Assembly: GCF_000376565.1 (NCBI RefSeq)
Contig: NZ_BARG01000044.1
Location: 1-64,000, forward strand
DNA from: Streptomyces hokutonensis
Lineage (GTDB): Bacteria > Actinomycetota > Actinomycetes > Streptomycetales > Streptomycetaceae
Length of the DNA stretch: 64,000 bases
Reading direction: 5' to 3'
Shown: positions 1 through 8,641 of the stretch, in pieces
Layout: each line of letters begins with the position of its first letter
Position numbering within the stretch: position 1 is the first letter of the stretch
Notes under the pieces: model-generated
Databases searched by the model: none
What the model saw: only the letters and a program-made list of their open reading frames with translations
Told to the model about the DNA's origin: nothing
Position numbers and translations under genes: made by a program

Positions 1-185
1 AATCCGGTACCTCGCGCCGCACTTTTTGGTCGTCGGCGTTTTCGCCTCTACAGTTTTTGAACTCCCCTCTCGCCCTCCTCGGTCTGCGGCCCCGGGCTTC
101 TGCATGCCCGCTCCCGGCCCCCGAGAAATTCGGTGCGAGGCGGCGAGTTACCTCCGCGATTCAGCACCCGAATAGGGGTTCCTCT

Positions 186-941
186 TTGCCGTTTTCCCTT
201 CACCAGGGCGACGCCCTCAGCGTTCTCGCCGGCCTTCCGGACGGCTGCGTCGACGCCGTCATCACCGACCCGCCCTACAACTCCGGCGGCAGGACTGCGA
301 AGGAGCGCACCACCCGCTCCGCGAAGCAGAAGTACACCTCTGCCGATTCCAAGAACGACCTCGCCGACTTCACCGGCGAGAACATGGACCAGAGGTCCTA
401 CTCGTTCTGGCTGACGCAGATCATGACCGAAGCCCACCGCCTGACGAAGACCGGCGGGACCGCGCTGCTGTTCACCGACTGGCGCCAACTGCCCACCACC
501 ACGGACGCGATCCAGGCGGCCGGATGGCTGTGGCGTGGGGTGCTGGCCTGGCACAAACCGCAGGCCAGGCCCCAGAAGGGCAGGTTCACGCAGAACTGCG
601 AGTTCATCGTGTGGGCCAGCAAGGGGGCGATCGACGGCTCCCGCAACCCGGTCTATCTCCCGGGCATGTACTCCGCGTCGCAGCCCTCGGGGGCCAAGCG
701 CCAGCACATCACGCAGAAGCCCGTCGAGGTGATGCGCGAACTGGTCAAGATCAGCCCCGAGGGCGGCGTGGTGCTCGACTTCTGCGCCGGCTCCGGCTCC
801 ACGGGGGTGGCCGCCCTGCTGGAAGGCAGGGACTTCATCGGCGTGGAGAAGACCGAGCACTACGCGTCGATCGCAGCCGACCGGCTCACCGAAACGATCC
901 GCGCGACCCTCACGCAGGCCGACGTGATTCTCACCGCCTGA
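186..941 (+). CDS. DNA methyltransferase (N6-adenine/N4-cytosine type)
   Basis: Site-specific amino-methyltransferase that would transfer a methyl group from S-adenosylmethionine to adenine N6 or cytosine N4. Catalytic motif IV (DPPY, residues 28-31) precedes the SAM-binding motif I (DFCAGSGSTG, about residues 195-205), the motif order of the beta class; the region between them would hold the target-recognition segment. I place the start at the TTG at 186, directly after an AGGGG stretch and just before the conserved domain; the frame is open upstream to a TTG at 57, but that stretch is basic and low in complexity. No restriction endonuclease lies beside it, so it looks like an orphan or plasmid-protective methylase. 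Target sequence unknown. Confidence 0.85.
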   Translation: MPFSLHQGDALSVLAGLPDGCVDAVITDPPYNSGGRTAKERTTRSAKQKYTSADSKNDLADFTGENMDQRSYSFWLTQIMTEAHRLTKTGGTALLFTDWRQLPTTTDAIQAAGWLWRGVLAWHKPQARPQKGRFTQNCEFIVWASKGAIDGSRNPVYLPGMYSASQPSGAKRQHITQKPVEVMRELVKISPEGGVVLDFCAGSGSTGVAALLEGRDFIGVEKTEHYASIAADRLTETIRATLTQADVILTA

Positions 942-1081
942 GCCGCGAGCGCACTTCCCGTCAAGGCACCCGGCGCCCGAGGCGGCAATCCGATGAAGCG
1001 GGCTGGCAACGCGCCGGCCGCTGCGCGCGTCGCCGCTTCGACTTCCTCCCATTCCGTGTCTCGTAGGAGGCCGAACTCTTC

Positions 1082-1732
1082 ATGCCCGAATCCATAACAC
1101 CGTCTGACGGCGGGGAGTTGGAGCCTGTCCGCATTCCCGATCAGCAGCTGGAAGGAATCGAGGCGAGCGTCCGACGGCTCATGCAGCAGTCGGCGCAACA
1201 GGCCCAGCAGCTCGACCATCTCGCGGCCGACCCGGAGCCGAGCGGATCGCCGTTCGCCGCGTTCGGCATGCCCGGGCTCGGCGGCCCGCCGGCCGCCACT
1301 CCACCGGAGCCCCGCCCGATCCTGGAACTCGACGGGGAGGAAAGGGAGGACGAACTCGACGCCCTCTCGGACTGGGTCGACGGCTACTTCCTCCCCGTGT
1401 ACGGGGCGGAGGTCACCACCGCGGCGCCCTGGTGCCTGCAGTGGCAGGAGCACGACGTCGTCGTGGCCTGGCTCCACGCCCTCTGGCTCGCCTACCAGCA
1501 GCACAAGGACCCCGAAGCCGGATTGAGCGGCCTGTTCGTGTGGCACCGCGACTTCCTCACCCACGCCGTCGCGGCGATCCGCGCACCGGGCGGCCCGCTG
1601 TCGGCCTGCATGACCTCTCCCGACCGGCCCGCGCACCGTCTTCTGCCCGGCCCGCCGCCGTCCGCGCGCACGGAGACGGCATCCACGGCCGAGTCGGCCG
1701 AGGGCGCCGAGCCGGACGAGCCGATGCCATGA
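1082..1732 (+). CDS. DUF4913 family protein
   Basis: 216 residues. The N-terminal 80 residues are Gln/Pro-rich linker; residues about 85-180 carry the DUF4913 pattern known from actinobacterial plasmids and phages (acidic lead-in, WVDGYFLPVY, WCLQW, then LWLAYQ and WHRDFLTH segments). No function is established for the family. A strong AGGAGG sits 10 bases before the ATG. The stop overlaps the ATG of the next gene (ATGA), so it is translationally coupled to the RelE-like protein downstream. The family name rests on recalled pattern, not a search. Confidence 0.75.
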   Translation: MPESITPSDGGELEPVRIPDQQLEGIEASVRRLMQQSAQQAQQLDHLAADPEPSGSPFAAFGMPGLGGPPAATPPEPRPILELDGEEREDELDALSDWVDGYFLPVYGAEVTTAAPWCLQWQEHDVVVAWLHALWLAYQQHKDPEAGLSGLFVWHRDFLTHAVAAIRAPGGPLSACMTSPDRPAHRLLPGPPPSARTETASTAESAEGAEPDEPMP

Positions 1733-2214
1733 CCGCGGGACAGGGACAGCCCGCCTTCGGACTGAGCTTCGATCCCCGTGCACTGGACGATCTCCTCCAG
1801 GCTCCCAGCGATATCCGAGACCTCACACTCTCCTACCTGCAGGAAGTCGTGAACGCGCAGCGCTTCGGGCTGCGCCTCGACGGTGACCTGGAGGGCTATC
1901 GCAAGCTGTTCGTGGACTCCCGCAAGGACTGGCGACTCGTCTATGGCCTGCGCCCCGGGCCCGCGGAGTCCGCACATCAGAAGGAGATTCACGTCGTCGC
2001 CATCCGGCCGCGTGCGGGCAACGATGTCTACGACGAGGTCGGCCGCCGCCTGGGGATGACCCGCCGGCCGCTGAGCGCCCGCACGCACGCGGCCCGCTCC
2101 CGTTCCCCGCAGCTGGCCACCAGCACTCCCGCGCCCCGGCCCGGTCCGCCGCCCGCCGCACTGCCGGGCCTGCCCCGTCCGGCCCAGCACCTCGGTCACC
2201 ATCACGCCCACTGA
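1729..2214 (+). CDS. RelE/ParE-superfamily toxin-like protein
   Basis: 161 residues. The first ~105 have the layout of a RelE/ParE fold: FDPRALDDL start, a two-helix hairpin, then a strand-rich part with YRKLFVDSRKDWRLVY and EIHVVAIRPR and a final helix (YDEVGRRL). In that family the toxin cuts mRNA or inhibits gyrase. The last ~50 residues are a Pro/His-rich tail unusual for a toxin. No antitoxin-like ORF adjoins; the coupled partner upstream is DUF4913. It may have been recruited to another role. Start is the ATG in the ATGA overlap. Confidence 0.6.
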   Translation: MTAGQGQPAFGLSFDPRALDDLLQAPSDIRDLTLSYLQEVVNAQRFGLRLDGDLEGYRKLFVDSRKDWRLVYGLRPGPAESAHQKEIHVVAIRPRAGNDVYDEVGRRLGMTRRPLSARTHAARSRSPQLATSTPAPRPGPPPAALPGLPRPAQHLGHHHAH

Positions 2215-2231
2215 ACGACGGAGCGTCGCCT

Positions 2232-2930
2232 GTGCCCCCTGAACCCGCGCCGCCACCAGCCCGGCGTGCGGTCTCCCCGCTCGACCACCGCATCGAAGCC
2301 GTCACCGGCCACGACATCGACACCCTGTGGGCCTACCGCGACCGCGGCGTCCTCGACAAGCCGCATGCCCAACTGGTCGACCAGCACCGCGAGTTGGCCA
2401 AGACCCAGACCGGCGTCACCTTCTACCTCCGCCTCCTGCACCGTCTGTCCAGCGGCGAGTTCGACGTCGATGACGCCCTGCTGGCGCGCATCGACCGCAC
2501 CGTGGACCAACTGGAGGATGCCACCGACGCACGCGACGCCGCTGCCCGGAAGGTGCTCGCCGCCCTGGAACCGGTCGAGGCCGCCGCGGCGGCCTCCGCG
2601 CCCGGCGCGAAGCCGCTCTCGACAAACGACCAGGCCGCGATGCTCGCCATCGCCGGCGGCGCCAAGCTCTACGAACACCTGCTGACCGGCCGGATGTCCG
2701 TGACCACTGCCTCCGGTTCCCGCATCCCTCACACCACGCTGCGGCGCCTGGAGGCCGCCGGCCTGGTCGTCCGGGACACCGGCCACCCCGTGCACGCCGG
2801 GCAGCCGGTCGCTCTCACCGATGCCGGACGCGCCGCGCTGTTCGCCGCCCGACGCGCGCCCACGACCCGGGCGCCGAAGCTCCCGGCCCGGTCCGGCACA
2901 TCGCCGTCCACCCCGGCACAGCGGCGCTGA
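2232..2930 (+). CDS. helical small protein with C-terminal winged-helix-like domain
   Basis: 232 residues, GTG start. Residues about 25-115 are helical and contain an ATDARDAAARKVLAAL segment resembling the ARD..(x)..L..L segment of the three small proteins encoded at 4293, 4772 and 5226. Residues about 130-200 look like a winged helix (KLYEHLLTGR, TLRRLEAAGLVVRDTG, PVALTDAGRAAL), the pattern of a transcription-regulator wing. The tail is Pro/Ser/Thr-rich. It lies 17 bases after the RelE-like gene in the same orientation. A regulatory DNA-binding role is plausible but inferred. Confidence 0.65.
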   Translation: MPPEPAPPPARRAVSPLDHRIEAVTGHDIDTLWAYRDRGVLDKPHAQLVDQHRELAKTQTGVTFYLRLLHRLSSGEFDVDDALLARIDRTVDQLEDATDARDAAARKVLAALEPVEAAAAASAPGAKPLSTNDQAAMLAIAGGAKLYEHLLTGRMSVTTASGSRIPHTTLRRLEAAGLVVRDTGHPVHAGQPVALTDAGRAALFAARRAPTTRAPKLPARSGTSPSTPAQRR

Positions 2931-2950
2931 ACCCCACCGAAAGGCCCTCG

Positions 2951-3697
2951 TTGTCTCCCACCGAACCGGCACCGGCCCGGAAGTCCATCCCCCAAGTCGA
3001 CTTCGGGCTCGACGACTTCGACGCCGACGAGGACAAGCACCTCGACTTCTACCGCCAGGTCGCCATCCGCGAGGACATGCTCGTCCCCCTCGCCGAACAC
3101 CACACCCCCAACGGGGCGCACAGCTACTACGTCCTGTTCGACCGCACCGCCACCTGGGGCCACCCCGGCATGCCGCAACTGGTCGCCGTGCACCTGAAGC
3201 GGGACCGGGAGAAGGAGACGTTCGACTTCGAGAAGGAGCTGCTGCCGTTGCCGGCGATGGCGCAGTCCTGGCTCATCCACCGCGGCTGCCCGCCCGACGC
3301 CATCGGCCTCAACCCCGAGCTGGGGCCACCACCGGCGGACGAGGCGACGCGCGCACTGGAGCGACGCCTCGCGGGCGACGGCGACCACTACGCCATGGGC
3401 TACTCCTACACCTGCGACGACCGGGACGACATGGTCACCGTCGTGGCGCTGCGAGCGATGGACGAGCGAGCTCCCAGCCCGTACCGCGTCGTTGTCGAGG
3501 AAGTCGACGCCGACGCATGGACCCACAGCCTGCGCGAGGGCGGTTTCGACACGAAGGACGCCGCCCTGCAGTGGTGCCACGACCGGCTCACCGGCGAGGC
3601 CGGCCCCCTCCCGCCGGTTCGCCCGGCAGCGGCGGCCAGCCGCCCCGCCGGCGTGCCGAAAGCCCCTGCACCGCACCCGCCCGGCCACTCGCGCTGA
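2951..3697 (+). CDS. conserved hypothetical protein
   Basis: 248 residues from a TTG start (CCCTCGTTG context shared by several neighbours). Acidic N-terminus (VDFGLDDFDADED), then a mixed alpha/beta body with several Trp and Tyr residues and a segment GYSYTCDDRDDMVTVVAL, and a low-complexity Pro/Ala tail. No catalytic motif or membrane segment is visible. I do not recognise the family. Position in the run suggests co-transcription with the preceding accessory genes. Confidence 0.6.
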   Translation: MSPTEPAPARKSIPQVDFGLDDFDADEDKHLDFYRQVAIREDMLVPLAEHHTPNGAHSYYVLFDRTATWGHPGMPQLVAVHLKRDREKETFDFEKELLPLPAMAQSWLIHRGCPPDAIGLNPELGPPPADEATRALERRLAGDGDHYAMGYSYTCDDRDDMVTVVALRAMDERAPSPYRVVVEEVDADAWTHSLREGGFDTKDAALQWCHDRLTGEAGPLPPVRPAAAASRPAGVPKAPAPHPPGHSR

Positions 3698-3845
3698 CCG
3701 TCGAAGCCGACCGGCGCGGCGAAACATAGCCGACGATCGCCGGTTAGCCAAACCGGCGATTCTCCAGACCCTTATACAGCCGCCGGGACAACTCCAGCGG
3801 CGCCATTCCACGCAATCCCTGTGCCTTCACGGAGGTTTCTTCCGC

Positions 3846-4193
3846 ATGCGCTCGACCCGAATAGCCATATCCGCGGCGATGCTCGGCGCGCTCGCTCTGC
3901 CGGTGCTGTCCGCCACCACCGCCAGCGCGGCCACCGCAGCCGTCACCGCCGCCCCCGCGAGCAGCTGCTCGTCCCAGCCGCCGCTGCCGTACAAGGTGCA
4001 CGCCACGGCCGTGACCATCCGCTCCAAGGCCAGCGCGACGTCCACCGCGCTCGGCGTGCTCTACAAGAGCCACAAGTTCACCGTGCACAAGAAGAGCGGC
4101 AACTGGCTCTCCATCACGGACAAGACGACCGGCGTCAAGGGCTGGGTGTCCGCGACGTACGTGTACCGCGATACCCGGATGTGCCTGGACTGA
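3846..4193 (+). CDS. secreted SH3-domain protein
   Basis: 115 residues with a clear Sec signal peptide (RSTRIAIS, hydrophobic core, cleavage near TASAAT). The mature part is a single bacterial SH3-like (SH3b) domain: VTIRSKASATSTALGVLYKS, KKSGNWLSITD and GWVSATYV give the expected strands. Two Cys residues, one just before the domain and one at the C-terminus, could form a disulfide. SH3b domains commonly bind peptidoglycan or peptides; a small extracellular Streptomyces protein of this type is common and uncharacterised. GGAGG precedes the ATG by ten bases. Confidence 0.75.
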   Translation: MRSTRIAISAAMLGALALPVLSATTASAATAAVTAAPASSCSSQPPLPYKVHATAVTIRSKASATSTALGVLYKSHKFTVHKKSGNWLSITDKTTGVKGWVSATYVYRDTRMCLD

Positions 4194-4292
4194 CAGGCAT
4201 TCAGTAAATGCCCGTAGGCGGCTGAGGCGCCGGTTACGGCCGCTCCTCGCATTCCCCCAGGCATCGGCCTTTCCAGAACAGGAGTCACTCTT

Positions 4293-4775
4293 TTGTCCGA
4301 CGGCATATCCGATGACGCCGAGGATGTCGTGGGCGTGCTCACCGAACGGATCGAAGCGCGCTTCGACACGGACATGGACCAGCTGAAGGCCGCGGTCGCC
4401 GCCGCGCCGACGGCGAATCCCGACGCCACCGACGTCGTCAAGTGGCACGGCCTTCTCGTCGAGGCCCAGTCGGTGCTCGACCGCGCGGAGGACGACCTCC
4501 TCGCCGCGCTGGACACCCAGCACAGCGAGGTCGACGACCCGACGATGGGCCTCGCCCACCGCGTGAACGCGGCCGTCGCGGTACGCGACGGCCGGGCCCT
4601 GGTCGTGCGGTGGCTCCTGGACCCGGACGCTCCGGGCAAGAAGGGCCTCGCCGCCGAACGGCTCGCCCGTCTTCGTCCCCGGTCCGGTCCGGCGGTGCAG
4701 ACGAGTCCTCCCCAACGGCCTGCGGCCACACCCGCGCCGGCGTCGGGGTGGCGGGCGGGAAGGGCCGCCCGATGA
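4293..4775 (+). CDS. small helical protein, paralog group member 1
   Basis: 160 residues, TTG start 10 bases after AGGAG. Predominantly helical: an acidic N-terminus, a DDLLAALDTQ helix, then LAHRVNAAVAVRDGRALVV, which matches the ARD/VRD segment in the next two genes. The last 30 residues are a Pro/Arg tail. The stop overlaps the next start (ATGA). No known domain recognised; the three-gene set looks like tandem divergent duplicates. Confidence 0.65.
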   Translation: MSDGISDDAEDVVGVLTERIEARFDTDMDQLKAAVAAAPTANPDATDVVKWHGLLVEAQSVLDRAEDDLLAALDTQHSEVDDPTMGLAHRVNAAVAVRDGRALVVRWLLDPDAPGKKGLAAERLARLRPRSGPAVQTSPPQRPAATPAPASGWRAGRAAR

Positions 4776-5215
4776 GCCGGGGCAAGTCCAGCACCTTGGA
4801 CGCCGATCTGGAGCAGGTCTTCGGGAACCCGCTCCCCGAGCTGTACGAGGCGGCTGCCGGACCCGATGCCTCTCCCGCGCTCGCCCGTGCCCTGGAACTG
4901 CGTTCCTTCCTGGCTCTGACCGAGGAGCAGGTCGCCCGCGTCCGCGACCGCGTGCACGCGGACATGGATCCGGACCGCGACATGGGCGAGCTGTCGGCGG
5001 ACAGGCTCCGCTTCGACGCGCAGTGGCTGGAGGCCGCGCTGGATGCCCGAGACGGCTACCGCGCAGCTCTCGGCGAGTTGCTGCGCACCATGCCCTCGCC
5101 CGGCCCACGGGCCCGGCCCGTCCGCACGACGCAGCTCAGGGCGACCGCAACCCTGCCTCCGTCCGCCGCCCCGGTACCCCCACGTGCCGGGGCGGCGCGG
5201 GCCCGCCGACCGTGA
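4772..5215 (+). CDS. small helical protein, paralog group member 2
   Basis: 147 residues, ATG in an ATGA overlap with the preceding gene. Helical core (LARALELRSFLALTEEQVA), an acidic middle and WLEAALDARDGYRAALGELL, the counterpart of the VRD segment in its neighbours. Basic, Pro-rich C-terminal tail. Function unknown; the coupling suggests an equimolar hetero-oligomer with the adjacent paralogs, which is inference. Confidence 0.65.
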   Translation: MSRGKSSTLDADLEQVFGNPLPELYEAAAGPDASPALARALELRSFLALTEEQVARVRDRVHADMDPDRDMGELSADRLRFDAQWLEAALDARDGYRAALGELLRTMPSPGPRARPVRTTQLRATATLPPSAAPVPPRAGAARARRP

Positions 5216-5225
5216 AGGGCACCGC

Positions 5226-5639
5226 TTGCCCCACCTCACGTCCACCGAGATAGCCGGACGGATCGAGGACCTGTACGGCGCGCCGCTCGCCGACCTCGAA
5301 GTCCACACCCAGGACCAGCCGCCCGGCATGCTCTCCGCCCTGCTCGGCATGCACGACGACCTCGCCCTCGCCGAGCACAGCATCGACGTCCACCGCGACC
5401 ACATCGCCCGGCTCCTCCACCCCGAGCGGCAGATCGGCCCGCACGAGGTCTCCCACCTCCTCGACGGCTCACGCCGGCTCGCCGAAGCCGTCGCCGTCCG
5501 CGACGCCCAGACCAAGTCCGTCTTGGCCGTTCTCCAGAGCCTCGCCCGCGTCCCGGCCCCAGCACCGCCTTCGCCGACACCAGCGCCGTCGTTGCCGGCT
5601 CCGCCCCTTCCCGCCCAGAGCACGGCGCACAGCCGCTGA
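5226..5639 (+). CDS. small helical protein, paralog group member 3
   Basis: 137 residues from a TTG start 11 bases after the previous stop. MPHLTSTEIAGRIEDLYGAP leads into a helix-rich core ending LAEAVAVRDAQTKSVLAVLQ, matching the signature of the two preceding proteins. C-terminus is Pro/Ala-rich low complexity. No enzymatic motif. Third member of the tandem group. Confidence 0.65.
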   Translation: MPHLTSTEIAGRIEDLYGAPLADLEVHTQDQPPGMLSALLGMHDDLALAEHSIDVHRDHIARLLHPERQIGPHEVSHLLDGSRRLAEAVAVRDAQTKSVLAVLQSLARVPAPAPPSPTPAPSLPAPPLPAQSTAHSR

Positions 5640-5681
5640 CCCGCAGGCGATCCCCCTTTCATCCATCCAGGAGTTCCTGAC

Positions 5682-6509
5682 TTGGCCATCACCGCTCTGC
5701 CCCCTGACACCGACGCCGACATCGCCCGGGTCACCGAGGCCCTCGCCATGATCACCCCGAGCTGGAACGTGAGGATCCTGCTGGCCCTCTCCGGCCCGCC
5801 GCAGCGCTACACCGAGCTGGCGGCCAAGGTGTCCTGGCTCCAGAGCGGCCAGCTCCATCCCAAGCTCAAGTCGCTGTGCGACGCCGGCCTCGTCGAGCGC
5901 ACCGAGCACACCTCACGGCATGTGACCTACCGTCACACCGAGCGTGGTACCGCCCTGCTGCCGGTCCTGCCGATGATCGTCACCTGGGCCGAGGAGGATC
6001 TGGAGAAGGCGGACCGACCGCTGTCCGCGATCGAGCAGATCGAGGACAGCCTCACTCTCCTCACCCGGCGTCACACCGCCGCCATCCTGTGGGTGCTCAA
6101 GTCCCGCACGGAGGTCAGCGGCCGGGCCCTGGCCCGGATCGTGATGCCCAGCAGCGACTCGACCAACATCTACCCGGCGCTGCGGCAGCTCGTCACCGAC
6201 GGCCTGGTCGACACCCAGGGCAGGGGCCAGCCCTACCGGCTGTCCGGGGCGGGCTACCGCCTGGGCCCCGTTCTCGGAGCCCTGTCCGCATGGTCCGCCG
6301 GGCAGCCCCTCCACCAGGCGGCCCACCATCCCGTCTGGGGGCACCCGCAGACGACGCCGGCACCGCGGCCGTGGGTCAGCAGCCAGGCCCGGCCTGCCCC
6401 CGCAGTGCTCCCGCCCGCTCGGACGGCGTGGGACAACCGCGATCTCTTCTCGCACACCCCGGCCACCCGCCCGATGGCGGGCATCCAGGGGGGAGGCCCG
6501 CGCCGATGA
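5682..6509 (+). CDS. tandem HxlR-type winged-helix regulator
   Basis: 275 residues with two consecutive winged-helix domains. The first (about residues 15-100: SWNVRILLALSGPPQRYTEL, KLKSLCDAGLVER, VTYRHTERGTALLPVL) is HxlR-like; the second (about 115-205: RRHTAAILWVLKSR, YPALRQLVTDGLVD, PYRLSGAGYRLGPVL) repeats the layout. HxlR/MarR-like proteins bind DNA as dimers, so a fused tandem could act as a single-chain dimer. The TTG start follows AGGAG. The stop overlaps the next start, and the MFS gene two positions on is a natural target. Confidence 0.75.
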   Translation: MAITALPPDTDADIARVTEALAMITPSWNVRILLALSGPPQRYTELAAKVSWLQSGQLHPKLKSLCDAGLVERTEHTSRHVTYRHTERGTALLPVLPMIVTWAEEDLEKADRPLSAIEQIEDSLTLLTRRHTAAILWVLKSRTEVSGRALARIVMPSSDSTNIYPALRQLVTDGLVDTQGRGQPYRLSGAGYRLGPVLGALSAWSAGQPLHQAAHHPVWGHPQTTPAPRPWVSSQARPAPAVLPPARTAWDNRDLFSHTPATRPMAGIQGGGPRR

Positions 6510-7024
6510 CCACCCTCTTCACCCGGGCCGAAGTACGCAACGCTGTCGAGCTGCTGGCCTCGCGTTCCTTGATCCGCCTGGTCACCGAGATCGATGACAA
6601 CGGGGCGATACCGCCGCGGCGGCTGGCCGGCACTCTCCCCGACCTCGCCTCGCACCAACTGCGCCGCGCTACCGAGACGGCCCGCGCCCATGGTCTCGTC
6701 CACGTCGCGCCCGGCGCCGGTCTCCAACTGACCTATGCAGGCTCGGAGTTGGCCGACCTGTACGACTCGGCTGCGCGCTGGGCCCGACGCCACGCGTATC
6801 CGGCCCCGGTCTGCGAGTTCAGCAGCCGCATCCGGCACGTCCTCGACCTCCTGGAGCCCTCGCTCGCCACCGAGCGCGCCGACGGCTTCTCGCGGCCGAC
6901 CGCCGCGCGCCCGTCCAGTGCCGAGGCCGAGGCGGACCTTGCCCGTCCCCGGGCCCTCCTGATCCAGTGGCTGACCGGCAACCCCGAGGTCACCCGGGTG
7001 TCCGAGCCCGATCCGGTCGCGTGA
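6506..7024 (+). CDS. winged-helix-like regulatory protein
   Basis: 172 residues, ATG in an ATGA overlap with the tandem HxlR gene. Residues about 8-85 read as a helix-turn-helix with wing (AVELLASRSLIRLVTEIDDN, ASHQLRRATETARAHGLVHV, LQLTYAGSELADLYD), then an Arg-rich helical tail. Probably a partner or divergent copy of the upstream regulator. Its stop overlaps the GTG of the MFS transporter, so regulator and exporter are translated together. Confidence 0.6.
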   Translation: MTTLFTRAEVRNAVELLASRSLIRLVTEIDDNGAIPPRRLAGTLPDLASHQLRRATETARAHGLVHVAPGAGLQLTYAGSELADLYDSAARWARRHAYPAPVCEFSSRIRHVLDLLEPSLATERADGFSRPTAARPSSAEAEADLARPRALLIQWLTGNPEVTRVSEPDPVA

Positions 7025-8256
7025 GCACATCGGTCACACCCCGGCATGCACGCCACACCGCCGGGCTGCTGCGCGGCATCTACCTGCCGCGCACGGCGGA
7101 CGCTCTCGCCTCTGCGATGTCCACCTACGGCATTCCGCTGCTGGTCCTGGCCACCACGCGCTCCGCCGCGCTGACGGGCGCCGCGTTCGCCCTGGAGTGG
7201 ATCCCGCGGCTGGCGGCGTTCGGGTGGGCCGGGGCGGTCGTCGACCGTCGCGGGGCTGCCGTGGTCTTCCACCTCGCCTCTCTGGGACGCGCGCTGACCC
7301 TCGCGGCCGGCGCGCTCCTTCTCCATCTCCACCCGTCCGGCACCTCAGCGAGCGCGACCGTGATGGCGCTCGCGGCGACAACAGGCGTGCTCACCGAGTT
7401 CAGTTACATCGCGGCCGAGACCGCGGGCGCCGCCGCCGGCCGACGAGCGGGCGCGCGGGCCCACCGCGCCCAGGCCGTCCTGCTCGGCATCGACCAGACC
7501 GCGATCCTGGCCGGCCCGGCGCTCGCCGCAGTGCTCCTGCTCGCCGGGCCGCCGACGATGCTCGCGGTGATCACCGTGCTCTCACTGCTCGCCGCACTGC
7601 TCGCCCTGCGCACACCGCCCTCGCCCGTCGCCCCCGCCCGCGCGCCAAAGGCACGGTTGGGCACCGGACTCCTCACCGGGTGGCGCACCATCCGCTCCCT
7701 GCCCGCGCTCGGCTGGCTGGTGACCGGACTGACCCTGTCCAACCTGGCCACCGGCCTCCTCCAAGCGGCCGGCCCGGTGATCGTCGTCCAGCACTTCGGG
7801 CAGTCCACCACCGCCGTCGGCCTGGTCTGGTCCGCAGCCGCCGCAGCGACACTCCTCAGCGTCACGCTCTGCCGGTTGGCGATCGACCGACTGGGCCTGT
7901 GGCCGGTCGGCGCCACCTGCGCGACCCTCGCCTCGCTCGCCTGTCTCGCCGCCGCCCAGGCCCCCGACTACCGGTCCTACCTGCTTCTGGTCGCGCTCCT
8001 CATGGCGGCCGACGGCGGCATGACGGTCGTCCTGCGCACCCTGCGCTCCCGCCTGATCCCACCGCAGACATTCGGCAGCACCCTGTCGGCGACCATCCTC
8101 ATCCTCCTGCTGCCCTTCCCCCTCGCCGGCGTGCTCACCGCGCTCACCCCGCCCGACGCGATGGGCCACGTCATCACCGCGTGCGCCGCCCTCCAGGCCC
8201 TCGGCCTGTTCTGCGCCTTCGCCCGGCTGCGCACCGATCCCGCCCTGCGCACCTGA
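7021..8256 (+). CDS. MFS transporter (EntS-like exporter)
   Basis: 411 residues, GTG start in a GTGA overlap. About twelve hydrophobic segments, the cytoplasmic loop AGAVVDRRGA after helix 2 (a motif-A variant) and a long central loop (TPPSPVAPARAPKAR) place it in the major facilitator superfamily, nearest the enterobactin-exporter-like actinobacterial group. It would export a small molecule using the proton gradient. Substrate unknown; the ATP-grasp ligase downstream makes a peptide-like product a reasonable guess. Confidence 0.85.
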   Translation: MSTSVTPRHARHTAGLLRGIYLPRTADALASAMSTYGIPLLVLATTRSAALTGAAFALEWIPRLAAFGWAGAVVDRRGAAVVFHLASLGRALTLAAGALLLHLHPSGTSASATVMALAATTGVLTEFSYIAAETAGAAAGRRAGARAHRAQAVLLGIDQTAILAGPALAAVLLLAGPPTMLAVITVLSLLAALLALRTPPSPVAPARAPKARLGTGLLTGWRTIRSLPALGWLVTGLTLSNLATGLLQAAGPVIVVQHFGQSTTAVGLVWSAAAAATLLSVTLCRLAIDRLGLWPVGATCATLASLACLAAAQAPDYRSYLLLVALLMAADGGMTVVLRTLRSRLIPPQTFGSTLSATILILLLPFPLAGVLTALTPPDAMGHVITACAALQALGLFCAFARLRTDPALRT

Positions 8257-8285
8257 CCCGCCGCACCCAGCCTGTGGAGACCCTC

Positions 8286-8588
8286 ATGCCTTTCGCCGTC
8301 CTCGGATCGCACCGCGCGACCGGTCGCAGCATCACGGACCAGTTCCGCGCCTTCGACGCGCACAACCCACACGTCTACCGCGCCCTGGAACGCATGGCCG
8401 CCCGCCGCCTGGCCGCCGGCGCCACCCGGGTCAGCCTGAAGGACCTCTTCGAAGACCTGCGCCGCCAACTCCCCTACGGAGTCACCGGGTTGAACAACAA
8501 CTTCACCGCCCTCTACGCCCGCCGCCTGATCGACGACCACCCCCACTGGGCCAGGGCGTTCGAGCTGCGCCGCCGCCGTGCCGCCTGA
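8286..8588 (+). CDS. phage/mobile-element type conserved small protein
   Basis: 100 residues, ATG preceded by GGAG. FRAFDAHNPHVYRALERMA, SLKDLFEDLRRQLP, LNNNFTALYARRLI and FELRRRR follow a pattern I recognise from phage and integrative-element genes of unknown role. It is an odd insertion inside the transporter/ligase run, which supports a mosaic origin. No catalytic motif. Confidence 0.65.
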   Translation: MPFAVLGSHRATGRSITDQFRAFDAHNPHVYRALERMAARRLAAGATRVSLKDLFEDLRRQLPYGVTGLNNNFTALYARRLIDDHPHWARAFELRRRRAA

Positions 8589-8641
8589 GACGCCCCCTGC
8601 CTTCTCTCGTCCTGCCGCCCACCGATATGGAGAACCCCTTC

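Noticed and set aside
1..185. Upstream extension of the methyltransferase from TTG 57
   Set aside because: Segment is low complexity without domain features; the TTG at 186 has the better context.
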